DNA from: Armatimonadota bacterium
GTDB taxonomy: Bacteria > Armatimonadota > Zipacnadia > Zipacnadales > UBA11051
Direction of reading: 5' to 3'
DNA length: 7,775 nucleotides
Assembly: GCA_030612305.1 (NCBI GenBank)
Contig: JAUWOG010000097.1
Span: 1 to 7,775 of the forward strand
The notes beneath the pieces are model-generated. The model had not been told where the DNA came from. It was given only the letters and a program-made list of their open reading frames with translations, and made no database searches. The translations under genes and the position numbers were made by a program. This document shows, one piece after another, positions 1 through 6,576 of this stretch; within the stretch, counting starts at the first letter, position 1; each line of letters begins with the position of its first letter.

Positions 1-452
1 TCCACCTGGCTCATTGCGCGTTCCGGTATGTGGGGCTCCTGCCCCGTTCCCCCCAGCATCATGTCCAGGGCGGTCCACACCAGGGGGCGATCCAGGTGGA
101 TCAGCATCTCCGGACCGTCGCTAAGCGAGCAAAAAGACGCCAAGACCGCATCGTCCGGCAGGGAGCCCAGGTATTGGCGTAAACTCATTCGATCCACCGT
201 GATGAAGCCTACCTCGCCCGCCCCAGCGAGATAGCCGTGGAGGGTGCGGTTCAGAGCCGAGCCGATACAATCACAGTCGTTTTCTATCTGCCGCACCTGG
301 GCGGCGGAAAGGCGGTGAGCGCGCCGAAAGTCGTAGAGAGTTATTTCAACGCCGGCGCTCTCGTTGTTACGAACGTGCTGGGTCAGTGTGGCGCCGAGCG
401 TGTCAAGCTCTTGTTGGGAAACGATGTAGCCGGAGGCGTCGTTAGCAGGCAT
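1..452 (-). CDS. fliM: Flagellar motor switch protein FliM, N-terminal part (3' end beyond the window)
   Basis: FliM is part of the C-ring (switch complex) at the base of the flagellum; it binds phosphorylated CheY and sets the direction of rotation. About 150 residues are visible. The N-terminus (residues about 9-18) reads IVSQQELDTL, matching the FliM CheY-binding motif usually written LSQxEIDALL. YDFRRAHRLSAAQ follows, like the family's YDFkRPdRvSkeQ, and near the cut end LDMMLGGTG matches the family's xxLLGGxG. These matches come from memory of the family, not a search. The start at 452 is preceded by a GGGAG site at 9 nt spacing. A near-identical copy of this start region lies 29 nt upstream in another frame. 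The gene follows a response-regulator gene on the same strand, 155 nt away, and has a possible sigma-28 promoter of its own. A FliY- or FliN-fused variant cannot be excluded because the C-terminus is missing. Confidence 0.88.
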   Translation of the reverse strand, partial: MPANDASGYIVSQQELDTLGATLTQHVRNNESAGVEITLYDFRRAHRLSAAQVRQIENDCDCIGSALNRTLHGYLAGAGEVGFITVDRMSLRQYLGSLPDDAVLASFCSLSDGPEMLIHLDRPLVWTALDMMLGGTGQEPHIPERAMSQV

Positions 453-499
453 AACGCGGGGCTCCCTTCGCTAGCGGGCATAGCGCGGGGCTCCCTTCG
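442..499 (-). repeat. 29-bp tandem duplication covering the fliM ribosome-binding site and start codon
   Basis: Two adjacent 29-nt units (442-470 and 471-499) match at 26 of 29 positions; the three differences are all transitions. Each unit holds a GGGAG site 9 nt before an ATG followed by CC and GCTA. The ATG of the inner copy (452) opens the FliM frame. The ATG of the outer copy (481) opens a different frame of 32 codons that stops at 383, inside fliM. Because 29 is not a multiple of three, the two starts compete rather than extend one another. Confidence 0.85.
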
Positions 500-503
500 A
501 CTT

Positions 504-521
504 ACAGGTCAGAATACCTGT
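504..521 (-). other. Small inverted repeat in the fliM leader
   Basis: ACAGGT (504-509) and ACCTGT (516-521) are perfect 6-bp arms around a 6-nt loop. It sits about 50 nt before the fliM start and just upstream of the duplicated start region. It could be an RNA hairpin or a small operator. The stem is short and no T-run follows, so it is not a convincing terminator. Confidence 0.3.
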
Positions 522-566
522 CCGACAAGGCTACCCAGTGGGACTCTTTGAGTTGTGTGCAATACT

Positions 567-593
567 ATTTCGGCCCCGGTCGCCAGGACTTTA
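567..593 (-). promoter_or_regulatory. Candidate sigma-28 (FliA-type) promoter for fliM
   Basis: Read on the minus strand, TAAAGTCC (593-586) is followed after exactly 11 nt by GCCGAAAT (574-567). The enterobacterial sigma-28 consensus is TAAAGTTT-N11-GCCGATAA, so each half matches at 6 of 8 positions with consensus spacing. It lies just after the stop of the response-regulator gene and would give a fliM leader of roughly 108 nt. The flagellar gene directly downstream makes chance less likely, but the site is only a sequence match. Confidence 0.55.
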
Positions 594-607
594 GCATTAC
601 AGGCTCA

Positions 608-1354
608 TTATAAGCCCTCCGCGTCGGCCAGAACCTGTTCCAGCTCTTTTCGAAGTTGGCCAAGTTCCTTTGACTTAAACGCGCTCTTGGTCGCCTCCAG
701 CACACTGACAGTATGCTGCAAACTGTCCACAAGCGTCGCCACACGCGGACAATCCATCAGATGGCAGGCATTTGATTGCGGCTGCCGGCTGGCTAGGGCC
801 TCGGTGAGGTGCTGCAAGTCAAACAGCGTCTCGAATACGTTGCGCATGGTCAAGGTGACGAAAGTGCTGATGTCCAGCGGTGAAGCCTGTCCTGCCAGGA
901 GACGGATACGGTTCTTTATGACCTCCAGATCTTTCTGCCATTCTGCCAGTCGCTGATTGGCAAGGCAGACTGCCCGGTAGCTGGATTGGGAGTTGACCCC
1001 GGCTCTTACTATTTCCAGCAGTCTCTGGGGCTCAACAGGCTTGATCATGTAGGCCAGCAGCGGCAGTTTAAGTCCGCTGACGCCGGAATTCAAGTCCGCC
1101 TCGCTGGTCACCACGATTACCGGTATGGCATCAGCAACGTGTGGCAGTTCACATACAACTGACAGTGCTGGGGTGCGGCATACATTGGTATCAGCGATTA
1201 GCAGGTCGTAGTCCGTCGCACACAGCATTTCAGCCGCGGTTGCTCCGTCAGGTGCGCAATCGCACTGGTACCCTTCCCCGCGCAACAGGGCGGCAGTCCC
1301 GCGGGCAAATCCCTCTTCGCCATCCGCGATCAGCACGTAGCCGGAGTCACTCAT
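608..1354 (-). CDS. Response regulator: receiver domain plus long helical C-terminal region
   Basis: A 248-residue two-component or chemotaxis-type regulator. Residues about 5-120 form a CheY-like receiver: D11 and E13 in the acidic pocket (ADGE), the likely phosphorylated D55 (LLIAD), T83-S84 (VVTS) and K105-P106 (IKPV). The usual second acidic residue after D11 is G12, so the pocket is slightly unusual. Residues about 125-248 are mostly helical with no DNA-binding or enzyme domain I recognise. They include a Cys-containing stretch (CHLMDC, 197-202) and end in AFKSKELGQLRKELEQVL, a charged helix of a type I associate with C-terminal ends of signalling proteins. The start at 1354 is chosen over 1426 because the receiver fold begins there and AGGTGGTGG lies upstream. 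Its position before fliM suggests a role in motility or switching, but that is inference; it is longer than CheY and is not called CheY. Confidence 0.8.
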   Translation of the reverse strand: MSDSGYVLIADGEEGFARGTAALLRGEGYQCDCAPDGATAAEMLCATDYDLLIADTNVCRTPALSVVCELPHVADAIPVIVVTSEADLNSGVSGLKLPLLAYMIKPVEPQRLLEIVRAGVNSQSSYRAVCLANQRLAEWQKDLEVIKNRIRLLAGQASPLDISTFVTLTMRNVFETLFDLQHLTEALASRQPQSNACHLMDCPRVATLVDSLQHTVSVLEATKSAFKSKELGQLRKELEQVLADAEGL

Positions 1355-1652
1355 TGTCGGTTGTCCACCACCTGTCTGAGTAATGGTTTCTGAGCCAGAC
1401 CGCGAGGTGGGGCTGTTTGGCAGCACAAATCATGCCCCTACCCCTGCGTTCCATAGCTCCTGTGGCGCAAAAAACAAGGCACAACCAAAATCGCTGTCCC
1501 AAAGGACAGTGACTCGATTGCGCCTTCGACTTGCAGGCCTTTTCATCCCGCCCGGCAAGGCCAACCTGTACTAGAGCTGAGCATTTGCCGACCGCTCATG
1601 CCCCGTCCGTCCTTGGACTGTCCGCACAGGCATCCTTGCCCACAATAGTATT
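1355..1652. other. Intergenic stretch without a recognisable gene
   Basis: About 300 nt between the response-regulator start and the end of the decayed gene. Open frames here are short and their products do not resemble known proteins. It should hold the response-regulator promoter on the minus strand, but no good -35/-10 pair was found. The only structure seen is the hairpin at 1494-1509. Confidence 0.5.
1494..1509 (-). terminator. Possible weak terminator hairpin
   Basis: CTGTCC (1494-1499) and GGACAG (1504-1509) form a 6-bp stem with a 4-nt loop, extendable by a G-T wobble and a C-G pair. Read on the minus strand, a TTTT and later a six-T run follow within about 30 nt, so it could end transcription coming from the decayed gene. 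The stem is short and the first T-run is not directly adjacent. Confidence 0.25.
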
Positions 1653-2221
1653 CTACAACACCCAACGCGACTCCTCGTGGTGGCAGCAACGGGATTCTGC
1701 AATCCGTGCTCGTCCCTTTACCACGGTCGCGCGACCCCTTCTCCGGATGCCCGCAAGGCCGAATACATTCGCCTGCCTGCTACCTGGGCTCTCCGGGGTC
1801 ATCTGTTCCTTGCCGGCTGCGACCTCCGGGGGTGTCACCCACAGCGTCCCGATACCCTTGCTGCAGATGACCACTTTCGCCGTCGCAGCACCGGGCGCGG
1901 CGGTGAAGTCCAGCTTGACTTCCCGCCAACTCCTCGCCCGGGGTGGCGCGGCCGTAGGAGAACCACACCTTGGCATCCGCAAAGCCGGGGTCGCCCTTGG
2001 CCGGTGGCTTGACCAGCTTCGAGCGCTTGGCTCCGGCCGGGCTCGGCGGTGTCCCCGCGGGCGCTGGTTTCGCCGGCGTGTTTCAAGTCCGTGTCGGCGG
2101 TGGCGTTGATCCACTGCTCACCCTCGAAGTCATCAAGTATACGCGACTGGGCCCCGTATGCAACCGTTCCCGCCAGCGCCAGGATCATCGTCAGCAGGGG
2201 CCACATTCGCACCTGTCTCAT
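1653..2221 (-). pseudogene. Decayed gene for an exported, possibly carbohydrate-binding-like protein, in three frames
   Basis: The start at 2221 is sound: GAGGTG lies 8 nt before ATG, and residues 1-23 look like a signal peptide (MRQVR, then a hydrophobic core ending around VAYGAQ). The mature start reads SRILDDFEGEQWINATADTD, of a kind common at the start of exported sugar-binding or polysaccharide-active proteins. Sense is then lost in this frame near 2045. The next frame (about 2035-1940) gives KLVKPPAKGDPGFADAKVWF, and a third (about 1935 onward) gives WREVKLDFTAAPGAATAKVV and then GIGTLWVTPPEV, typical of a beta-sandwich. Each step moves the frame by +1. After about 1810 the sequence becomes Arg-rich and unconvincing until the stop at 1653. 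Decay is the likely reading; sequencing or assembly errors could mimic the two shifts. The family assignment is by general resemblance only. Confidence 0.65.
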
Positions 2222-2332
2222 AGCTGTCTCACCTCGTGGTGCTCAGAATGTACTTCTCATCTCTGTTGTCAGTGAAGGCTATTGCCACAACCAAAGCGAA
2301 AGGGCCATCGTCGAAGGAGCACACGCGACAGC

Positions 2333-2360
2333 TTGCCTTGTTTTGGGCAAGTGGTATAAT
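2333..2360 (+). promoter_or_regulatory. Sigma-70-type promoter with extended -10, for the ABC exporter
   Basis: TTGCCT (2333-2338), a 16-nt spacer and a perfect TATAAT (2355-2360), preceded by TG one base before it (extended -10). Transcription would start near 2367, leaving a leader of about 64 nt before the exporter start at 2431. The leader opens with a 13-bp tandem repeat. Confidence 0.75.
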
Positions 2361-2369
2361 TGGCCGGAC

Positions 2370-2395
2370 GCGGAGCTTGTCGGCGGAGCTTGCCG
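2370..2395 (+). repeat. 13-bp tandem repeat in the exporter leader
   Basis: Two adjacent copies of GCGGAGCTTGtCG (2370-2382 and 2383-2395) differ only at one T/C position (2380 versus 2393). They begin right after the predicted transcription start. They may be a simple slippage duplication or part of leader structure; GCCGG at 2363-2367 can also pair with CCGGC at 2393-2397. Confidence 0.6.
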
Positions 2396-2430
2396 GCTCT
2401 GCGCGGCACGCAACGAAGGGCTACATTCGC

Positions 2431-4314
2431 ATGGCACTGCTGCTGAGAATGCTGGTTTTCACCCGCCGCTACCGCTGGCTGCTTGCCTGGGCGCTCTTGC
2501 TCGTCTTCGTCGCCACCAGCCTCGGCCTGGTCACCCCGCATCTCATGGGCATATTAATTGACAAGGTGGCCGGCTTCGAGAAGCTTGGCGAATTCGGCAA
2601 TGTCCCGGCGAGTCAGCTACTCGCGTACCGCGACGAGGCCTGGCGCTTCCTCTTCGTCATCTGCGTCGCCATCATCGGTATTGCACTTGTCGGCAGTCTC
2701 ACCGAATATCCGCGCCAGATGACGTTGATGTTCGTCGGCAACCGCGTCGTCTATGACATTCGCCGCCGTATCTTCCGTCACCTCCAGCACCTGTCCATGC
2801 GCTACTTCGACAGCAACCCGCACGGCCGCCTCATGGCCCGAGTGCTCTACGATGTCGAGGCCGTCCAGGGCCTTGTCAGCGGCCAGCTTGTCTCAATCGT
2901 CACGAATCTCATTACGCTGATTGTCGCCACCGTCATATTGTTCTTCTACAACCCCCGGCTTGCCGGGCTCGCCGTCGGCGTTCTCCCCCTCTATGTCATC
3001 AACTTCCTCATCATCCGCAGCCGCATTCGTCATGCCGCCGCCGAAGCCCGCGAGCAGTACTCCCAGATCTACTCGACGCTCTCCGAGAGCATCTCCGGTA
3101 TCAAGGTCGTCAAGTCCTTCACCCGCGAGAGCTCGGAGGTCCGCGGCTTCGCAAGCGAGGTCCGCGAGAGCATCGGCTTCAATCTACGCCTGGGCCACTG
3201 GCAGATTCTCCTCGGCATCGGCGCCAACCTCATCACCCGCTTCGCCAATATCGGCATCCTCCTCTATGGCGGCTACATGGTCCTGTTCACCGGCGAGATG
3301 ACGATGGGCCAGCTCATCGCCTTCCGCACCTACCAGAATCAGCTCTACGCGCCCGTCCTGATGCTCGTCACCATCAACAACCAGCTCCAGACCGTCATCG
3401 CCGCCGTCGAGCGTATCTTCGAGACCCTCGACACCTCACCCGACATCGAAGAGCGACGCGACGCGGTCAAACTCGACCGCATCGAGGGCCGTGTCGAGGT
3501 CCAGAACCTGTCCTTCTCCTACGAGCCCGGCGAACTGGTCCTCGAAGATATCAACTTCGTCGCCGAACCGGGCACCGTCACCGCACTCGTCGGCCCCAGC
3601 GGCAGCGGCAAGACGACGCTCGTACACTTCATCCCCCGCTTCTACGACCCGCAGGAGGGACGCGTCATCATAGACGGGCACGATCTTCGCGACGTCTCCC
3701 TCAGTTCCCTGCGCCGCCATATCGCCATGGTCATGCAGGAGGATTTCCTCTTCAGCGGGACGCTGCGTGAGAACATCAAGTACGGCCGCCCGCGCGCCAC
3801 CGATGAAGAGGTCGTGCAGGCCGCCATGGCTGCCAATGCCCATGACTTCATCATGGAGTTCCCCGACGGCTACGAAAGCATGGTCGGCGAGCGGGGCACG
3901 AGGCTCTCCGGAGGCCAGCGCCAGCGCATCTCCATCGCCCGCGCCCTCCTGCGCAATCCCAAGATCCTCATCCTCGATGAGGCCACCAGCGCCCTCGACT
4001 CCGAATCCGAAGCCCTCATCCAGACCGCCCTCGAGCACCTCATGAAGGATCGCACCACCTTCACCATCGCCCACCGGCTCTCGACCGTCATGAATGCCGA
4101 CACGATCCTCGTGCTCGACAAGGGGCGCATCGTCGAGCGCGGGAAGCACGCCGAGCTTGCGACTAACGGCGGCGTCTATGAGATGCTCTGCGAAGTCCAG
4201 TTCAGCCAGGCCATCGAGAAGATGAAGGAGCACGAAGCGGAACTGCGCCGCGCGAAAGAGGAATCGTCGCCCGCTGAAGACGAGAGCGACGCGTCAGACG
4301 AGAAGAAGGACTGA
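2431..4314 (+). CDS. ABC exporter, fused membrane and ATPase domains (MsbA/lipid or multidrug type)
   Basis: A 627-residue half-transporter that would act as a homodimer, or as a heterodimer with a partner not seen here, pumping a substrate out of the inner membrane. Residues about 1-330 form a six-helix type I exporter membrane domain, with TM1 in the first 35 residues. The ATPase domain follows: Walker A GPSGSGKTT (388-396), Q-loop Q436, signature LSGGQ (492-496), Walker B ILILDE (512-517) and H-loop H548. All catalytic positions are intact. The last 45 or so residues are a highly charged tail. The start at 2431 has GAAGGG 10 nt upstream; the longer frame from 2236 begins before the promoter and its extra residues look non-coding. 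An amidohydrolase pair follows after 73 nt, so a common transcript is plausible. The transported substrate cannot be told from sequence. Confidence 0.93.
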   Translation: MALLLRMLVFTRRYRWLLAWALLLVFVATSLGLVTPHLMGILIDKVAGFEKLGEFGNVPASQLLAYRDEAWRFLFVICVAIIGIALVGSLTEYPRQMTLMFVGNRVVYDIRRRIFRHLQHLSMRYFDSNPHGRLMARVLYDVEAVQGLVSGQLVSIVTNLITLIVATVILFFYNPRLAGLAVGVLPLYVINFLIIRSRIRHAAAEAREQYSQIYSTLSESISGIKVVKSFTRESSEVRGFASEVRESIGFNLRLGHWQILLGIGANLITRFANIGILLYGGYMVLFTGEMTMGQLIAFRTYQNQLYAPVLMLVTINNQLQTVIAAVERIFETLDTSPDIEERRDAVKLDRIEGRVEVQNLSFSYEPGELVLEDINFVAEPGTVTALVGPSGSGKTTLVHFIPRFYDPQEGRVIIDGHDLRDVSLSSLRRHIAMVMQEDFLFSGTLRENIKYGRPRATDEEVVQAAMAANAHDFIMEFPDGYESMVGERGTRLSGGQRQRISIARALLRNPKILILDEATSALDSESEALIQTALEHLMKDRTTFTIAHRLSTVMNADTILVLDKGRIVERGKHAELATNGGVYEMLCEVQFSQAIEKMKEHEAELRRAKEESSPAEDESDASDEKKD

Positions 4315-4387
4315 CCCCTCACAGCGATCGGCCTTCCTCGGACCAGCCACAGCACGCCAAACTCAACCCACCGGGAAGTGATAACCA

Positions 4388-5128
4388 ATGCTCATAGACT
4401 TCCACTGCCATGTCCATGACGACGGCACCGGCGCAGAGACGGATGCCGTCGCCGAGGAGGCCCGCCGCATCGGCCTCGACTATGTCGTCATGTACGAGTG
4501 CGTCACCCACTCCCGCGAAAGCCTCGAGATAGTCCAGCGCTGCAACGAGATGTGCCGCTTCTCCTACGAGCGCGACCCCGACTTCTTCATCCCCTTCGTC
4601 TATACGCATCCCAACCTCGGGCAGGCCGGCATTGACGAACTCAAGAAGGGCTTCGACTGGGGAGCGCGCGGCATCAAACTCGAAATCGCCTCGGTCATCA
4701 CCGATAAGTGCGTCGAGCCGGTCATCGAGTTCGCCATCGAGCGCGATGTCCCACTCGTCCAGCACTGCTGGCACAAGATCACCGGCAACTATCCGTGGGA
4801 GACTGAGCCGCTCCACTGCGCCGAGATCGGCCGGCGCTATCCGGAGCTGAAGCTGGTCATGGCGCATATCGGCGGCGACAACCGCTGGGGCATCCGCGCT
4901 ATTCGCGACGTCCCGTCCGTCTATACCGACTGCAGCGGCTCGATATCCGACTACGGCCACATCGAGGACTGCGTCGCGCAGCTTGGTGCCGAGCGCCTGC
5001 TGTGGGGCACCGATGCCCGTGGCGCTGACTACCTGTACACTCTCGCCAAGGTCCGCGACAGCCACCTGTCCGATGAGGACAAAGCCAAGGTCCTGGGCGG
5101 CAATGCCGCCAGATTGCTCAACCTGTAA
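4388..5128 (+). CDS. Metal-dependent amidohydrolase (TIM-barrel, amidohydrolase_2/COG2159-like)
   Basis: A 246-residue cytosolic hydrolase or decarboxylase of the amidohydrolase superfamily. The expected ligand set is visible in order: HxH on strand 1 (H6 and H8 in DFHCHV), K97 (GIKLE), H126 (VQHCWH, with a further H129), H160 (MAHIGGDN) and D209 (WGTDARG). It ends KVLGGNAARLLNL, the usual C-terminal helix ending of the family. GGGAAG lies about 11 nt before the ATG, and no signal peptide is present. It is followed after about 26 nt by a paralogue on the same strand. Family members include metal-dependent hydrolases and decarboxylases; the substrate cannot be named. Confidence 0.85.
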   Translation: MLIDFHCHVHDDGTGAETDAVAEEARRIGLDYVVMYECVTHSRESLEIVQRCNEMCRFSYERDPDFFIPFVYTHPNLGQAGIDELKKGFDWGARGIKLEIASVITDKCVEPVIEFAIERDVPLVQHCWHKITGNYPWETEPLHCAEIGRRYPELKLVMAHIGGDNRWGIRAIRDVPSVYTDCSGSISDYGHIEDCVAQLGAERLLWGTDARGADYLYTLAKVRDSHLSDEDKAKVLGGNAARLLNL

Positions 5129-5154
5129 CGACTGCACGACCAGGGATGATACCG

Positions 5155-5925
5155 ATGATTGACTTCTGCTGCGACATAGGCAACTACGCCTTCCGACAAT
5201 GGCCCGCTGCCGATGTAGTCGGCACGCTCCCGCTCATGGACCGCGCCGGCATTGACACGGCCCTCGTCGGCAGCATTGATGCCATCACCTACGTCTCCCC
5301 GCATCCTGCCAACGAGCGCCTCATGGCCGACATCAAGGCCAACGATCCCGCGGGACGCCTGATTCCGCTCACCGTCCTCAGCCCCGTCTATCCCGGCGTC
5401 GAGCGGGACATGGAAGAGAGCCGCGAGCTGGGCTTCCGCGGCCTCAAACTGTACCCCAACTACCACGGCTACCATGCCGACGACGCGCCGGCGCTGCGGC
5501 TCATCGAGATGGCGACCGGCTTCGGGTGGCCGGTGCTCGTCACCATGCGCGTCGAGGACGAGCGCCACCATCACCCGCTAATGAAGGGCGGGGGCGCTGA
5601 CCTCAAGACCGTCATCCGGGCCGCAAAGCAATTTCCGGAGGCCACCATCATCCTCAGCGGCGGCAGCAGCGCCGAGACGCCGCAGTTCCTCGCAGCCACT
5701 CGCGACCTGCCCAATGCCTATGCCGAGCTATCCTACGGCAAGCGGCCGATGAAGGCGCTGGAGGGCCTGGTCGGGCAGTTCGGCAGCGAGAAGATGCTCT
5801 TCGGCACGCACATGCCGTTCGTCTATCCGGGCTGCGGCATCGCCAAGATTGCCGAAGCCGCCATCCCCGACGACGCCAAGCACGCCATCCTCGAGGGCAA
5901 CGCAAAGCGCATACTGGGCCTGTAG
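5155..5925 (+). CDS. Amidohydrolase-like paralogue with altered metal site
   Basis: A 256-residue homologue of the gene before it, with the same length and TIM-barrel pattern and the ending AILEGNAKRILGL. The canonical ligands are largely changed: the strand-1 HxH is C5-C-D7 (DFCCDIG), the late-barrel His of 'AHxGG' is replaced by S168 (ILSGGSS), and the final Asp is H219 (FGTHMPF). K98 (GLKLYPN) is retained, and a striking VEDERHHHPL block (133-142) carries three His. From memory, a related DERxHH motif recurs in a subgroup of amidohydrolase-like proteins that often accompany a canonical member, so this is probably subfamily behaviour rather than decay. The frame is intact. ATG 5155 is preferred to ATG 5146 because AGGG lies 9 nt before 5155 but directly abuts 5146. 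It may be a different enzyme or a non-catalytic partner of its neighbour. Confidence 0.8.
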   Translation: MIDFCCDIGNYAFRQWPAADVVGTLPLMDRAGIDTALVGSIDAITYVSPHPANERLMADIKANDPAGRLIPLTVLSPVYPGVERDMEESRELGFRGLKLYPNYHGYHADDAPALRLIEMATGFGWPVLVTMRVEDERHHHPLMKGGGADLKTVIRAAKQFPEATIILSGGSSAETPQFLAATRDLPNAYAELSYGKRPMKALEGLVGQFGSEKMLFGTHMPFVYPGCGIAKIAEAAIPDDAKHAILEGNAKRILGL

Positions 5926-5931
5926 CACCTA

Positions 5932-5960
5932 TTGCGTATTGTTCGCATTTGGTGTACAAT
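5932..5960 (+). promoter_or_regulatory. Sigma-70-type promoter of the wHTH-nucleotidyltransferase gene
   Basis: TTGCGT (5932-5937), a 17-nt spacer and TACAAT (5955-5960). Transcription would begin near 5967, about 4 nt before the ATG at 5971, so the message would be nearly leaderless. The -35 lies only 7 nt after the stop of the previous gene, showing that this gene has its own control. Confidence 0.7.
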
Positions 5961-5979
5961 TGTTCTCACTATGAGAACA
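5961..5979 (+). promoter_or_regulatory. Perfect palindromic operator over the transcription start and start codon
   Basis: TGTTCTCA (5961-5968) and TGAGAACA (5972-5979) are perfect 8-bp inverted arms separated by 3 nt. The site begins directly after the -10 and contains the start codon at 5971-5973. A related half-site, ATTGTTCGCA (5938-5947), matches ATTGTTCTCA (5959-5968) at 9 of 10 positions and lies 21 bp upstream, two helical turns, inside the promoter spacer. Since the encoded protein has a DNA-binding domain, autorepression through this site is likely (inference). Confidence 0.7.
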
Positions 5980-6576
5980 CCGGGCCGTATTGCAGAAGCC
6001 CTCTGGCCTCAGACGCGGCGGCGCGTCCTGGGCCTTCTCTTCGCGCGCCCCGACCGCGCTCTACACTTGCGCCAGATCGCGCGCGATACAGGCACCGCCG
6101 TCTCCGCCGTCCAGCGGGAAGTCACCTCGCTGTCGCAGGCTGGTCTCCTCACCCGCACCCAGGCGGGGAGACAGGTACACTACCAGGCCAACCGCTCTTG
6201 CCCGGTCTTCAGCGAACTGCGCGCCTTCATCATGAAAACAGTGGGGATGGCCGACGTGCTGGCCGGGGCTCTGGCTCCGCTGGCTGACCAGATAGACGTG
6301 GCATTCGTCTATGGCTCGTGTGCTCGCGGCGAGGAGACTGCCGCCAGTGATGTGGACGTTCTCGTCATCGGCACCGCCCCCGACGTCATCGCAATCAACG
6401 TAGCCCTCTCCGACGCCGGCCTCAACCTCGGCCGCGAGATCAACCCCGTTGTCATGACTGCGTCCGAGTTCAAGCGTCGGCTCGCTGAGGGCGATCATTT
6501 CCTCAAGTCCGCCACCGCCGGCCCCCTGATATTCCTCATAGGAGACGCACATGAGCTTGCGCGACTTGGCAGCTAA
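5971..6576 (+). CDS. Winged-helix DNA-binding / minimal nucleotidyltransferase (MNT) fusion
   Basis: A 201-residue two-domain protein. Residues about 1-75 form a winged helix of ArsR/MarR type (RRRVLGLLFARPDRALHLRQ, then a VSAVQREVTSLSQAGLL recognition region). Residues about 95-195 form a polymerase-beta-type minimal nucleotidyltransferase with GS (115-116), ten residues, then DxD (127-129), which is the GSX10DXD motif of MntA-like proteins. MNT proteins of this kind pair with HEPN toxins, which they inactivate by adding AMP; that is known for MntA/HepT and is inferred here. The start at 5971 is chosen because the promoter and palindrome sit there; the in-frame ATG at 5932 lies inside the -35. 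The gene overlaps a small frame beginning at 6551. No intact HEPN gene follows, so it appears to be an orphan or a solo regulator. Confidence 0.82.
   Translation: MRTPGRIAEALWPQTRRRVLGLLFARPDRALHLRQIARDTGTAVSAVQREVTSLSQAGLLTRTQAGRQVHYQANRSCPVFSELRAFIMKTVGMADVLAGALAPLADQIDVAFVYGSCARGEETAASDVDVLVIGTAPDVIAINVALSDAGLNLGREINPVVMTASEFKRRLAEGDHFLKSATAGPLIFLIGDAHELARLGS

Noticed and set aside
605..610. TATAAT on the minus strand overlapping the response-regulator stop as a sigma-70 -10
   Set aside because: No acceptable -35 lies 16-18 nt upstream; the sigma-28-like site just downstream is the better candidate.
1531..2109. Plus-strand frame of 192 codons opposite the decayed gene
   Set aside because: Its product is low-complexity and Arg/Ala/Pro-rich, while the minus strand shows a signal peptide, a ribosome-binding site and domain-like segments.
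2236..2430. N-terminal extension of the ABC exporter by 65 residues
   Set aside because: The segment contains the promoter (TATAAT at 2355-2360), lacks protein-like character, and a good ribosome-binding site precedes the ATG at 2431.
3436..4233. Long minus-strand frame inside the exporter ATPase region
   Set aside because: It is a shadow of the strongly conserved plus-strand ATPase domain in GC-rich sequence.
4319..5137. Minus-strand frame of 272 codons opposite the first amidohydrolase
   Set aside because: It mirrors the coding strand, where all metal-ligand motifs are found.
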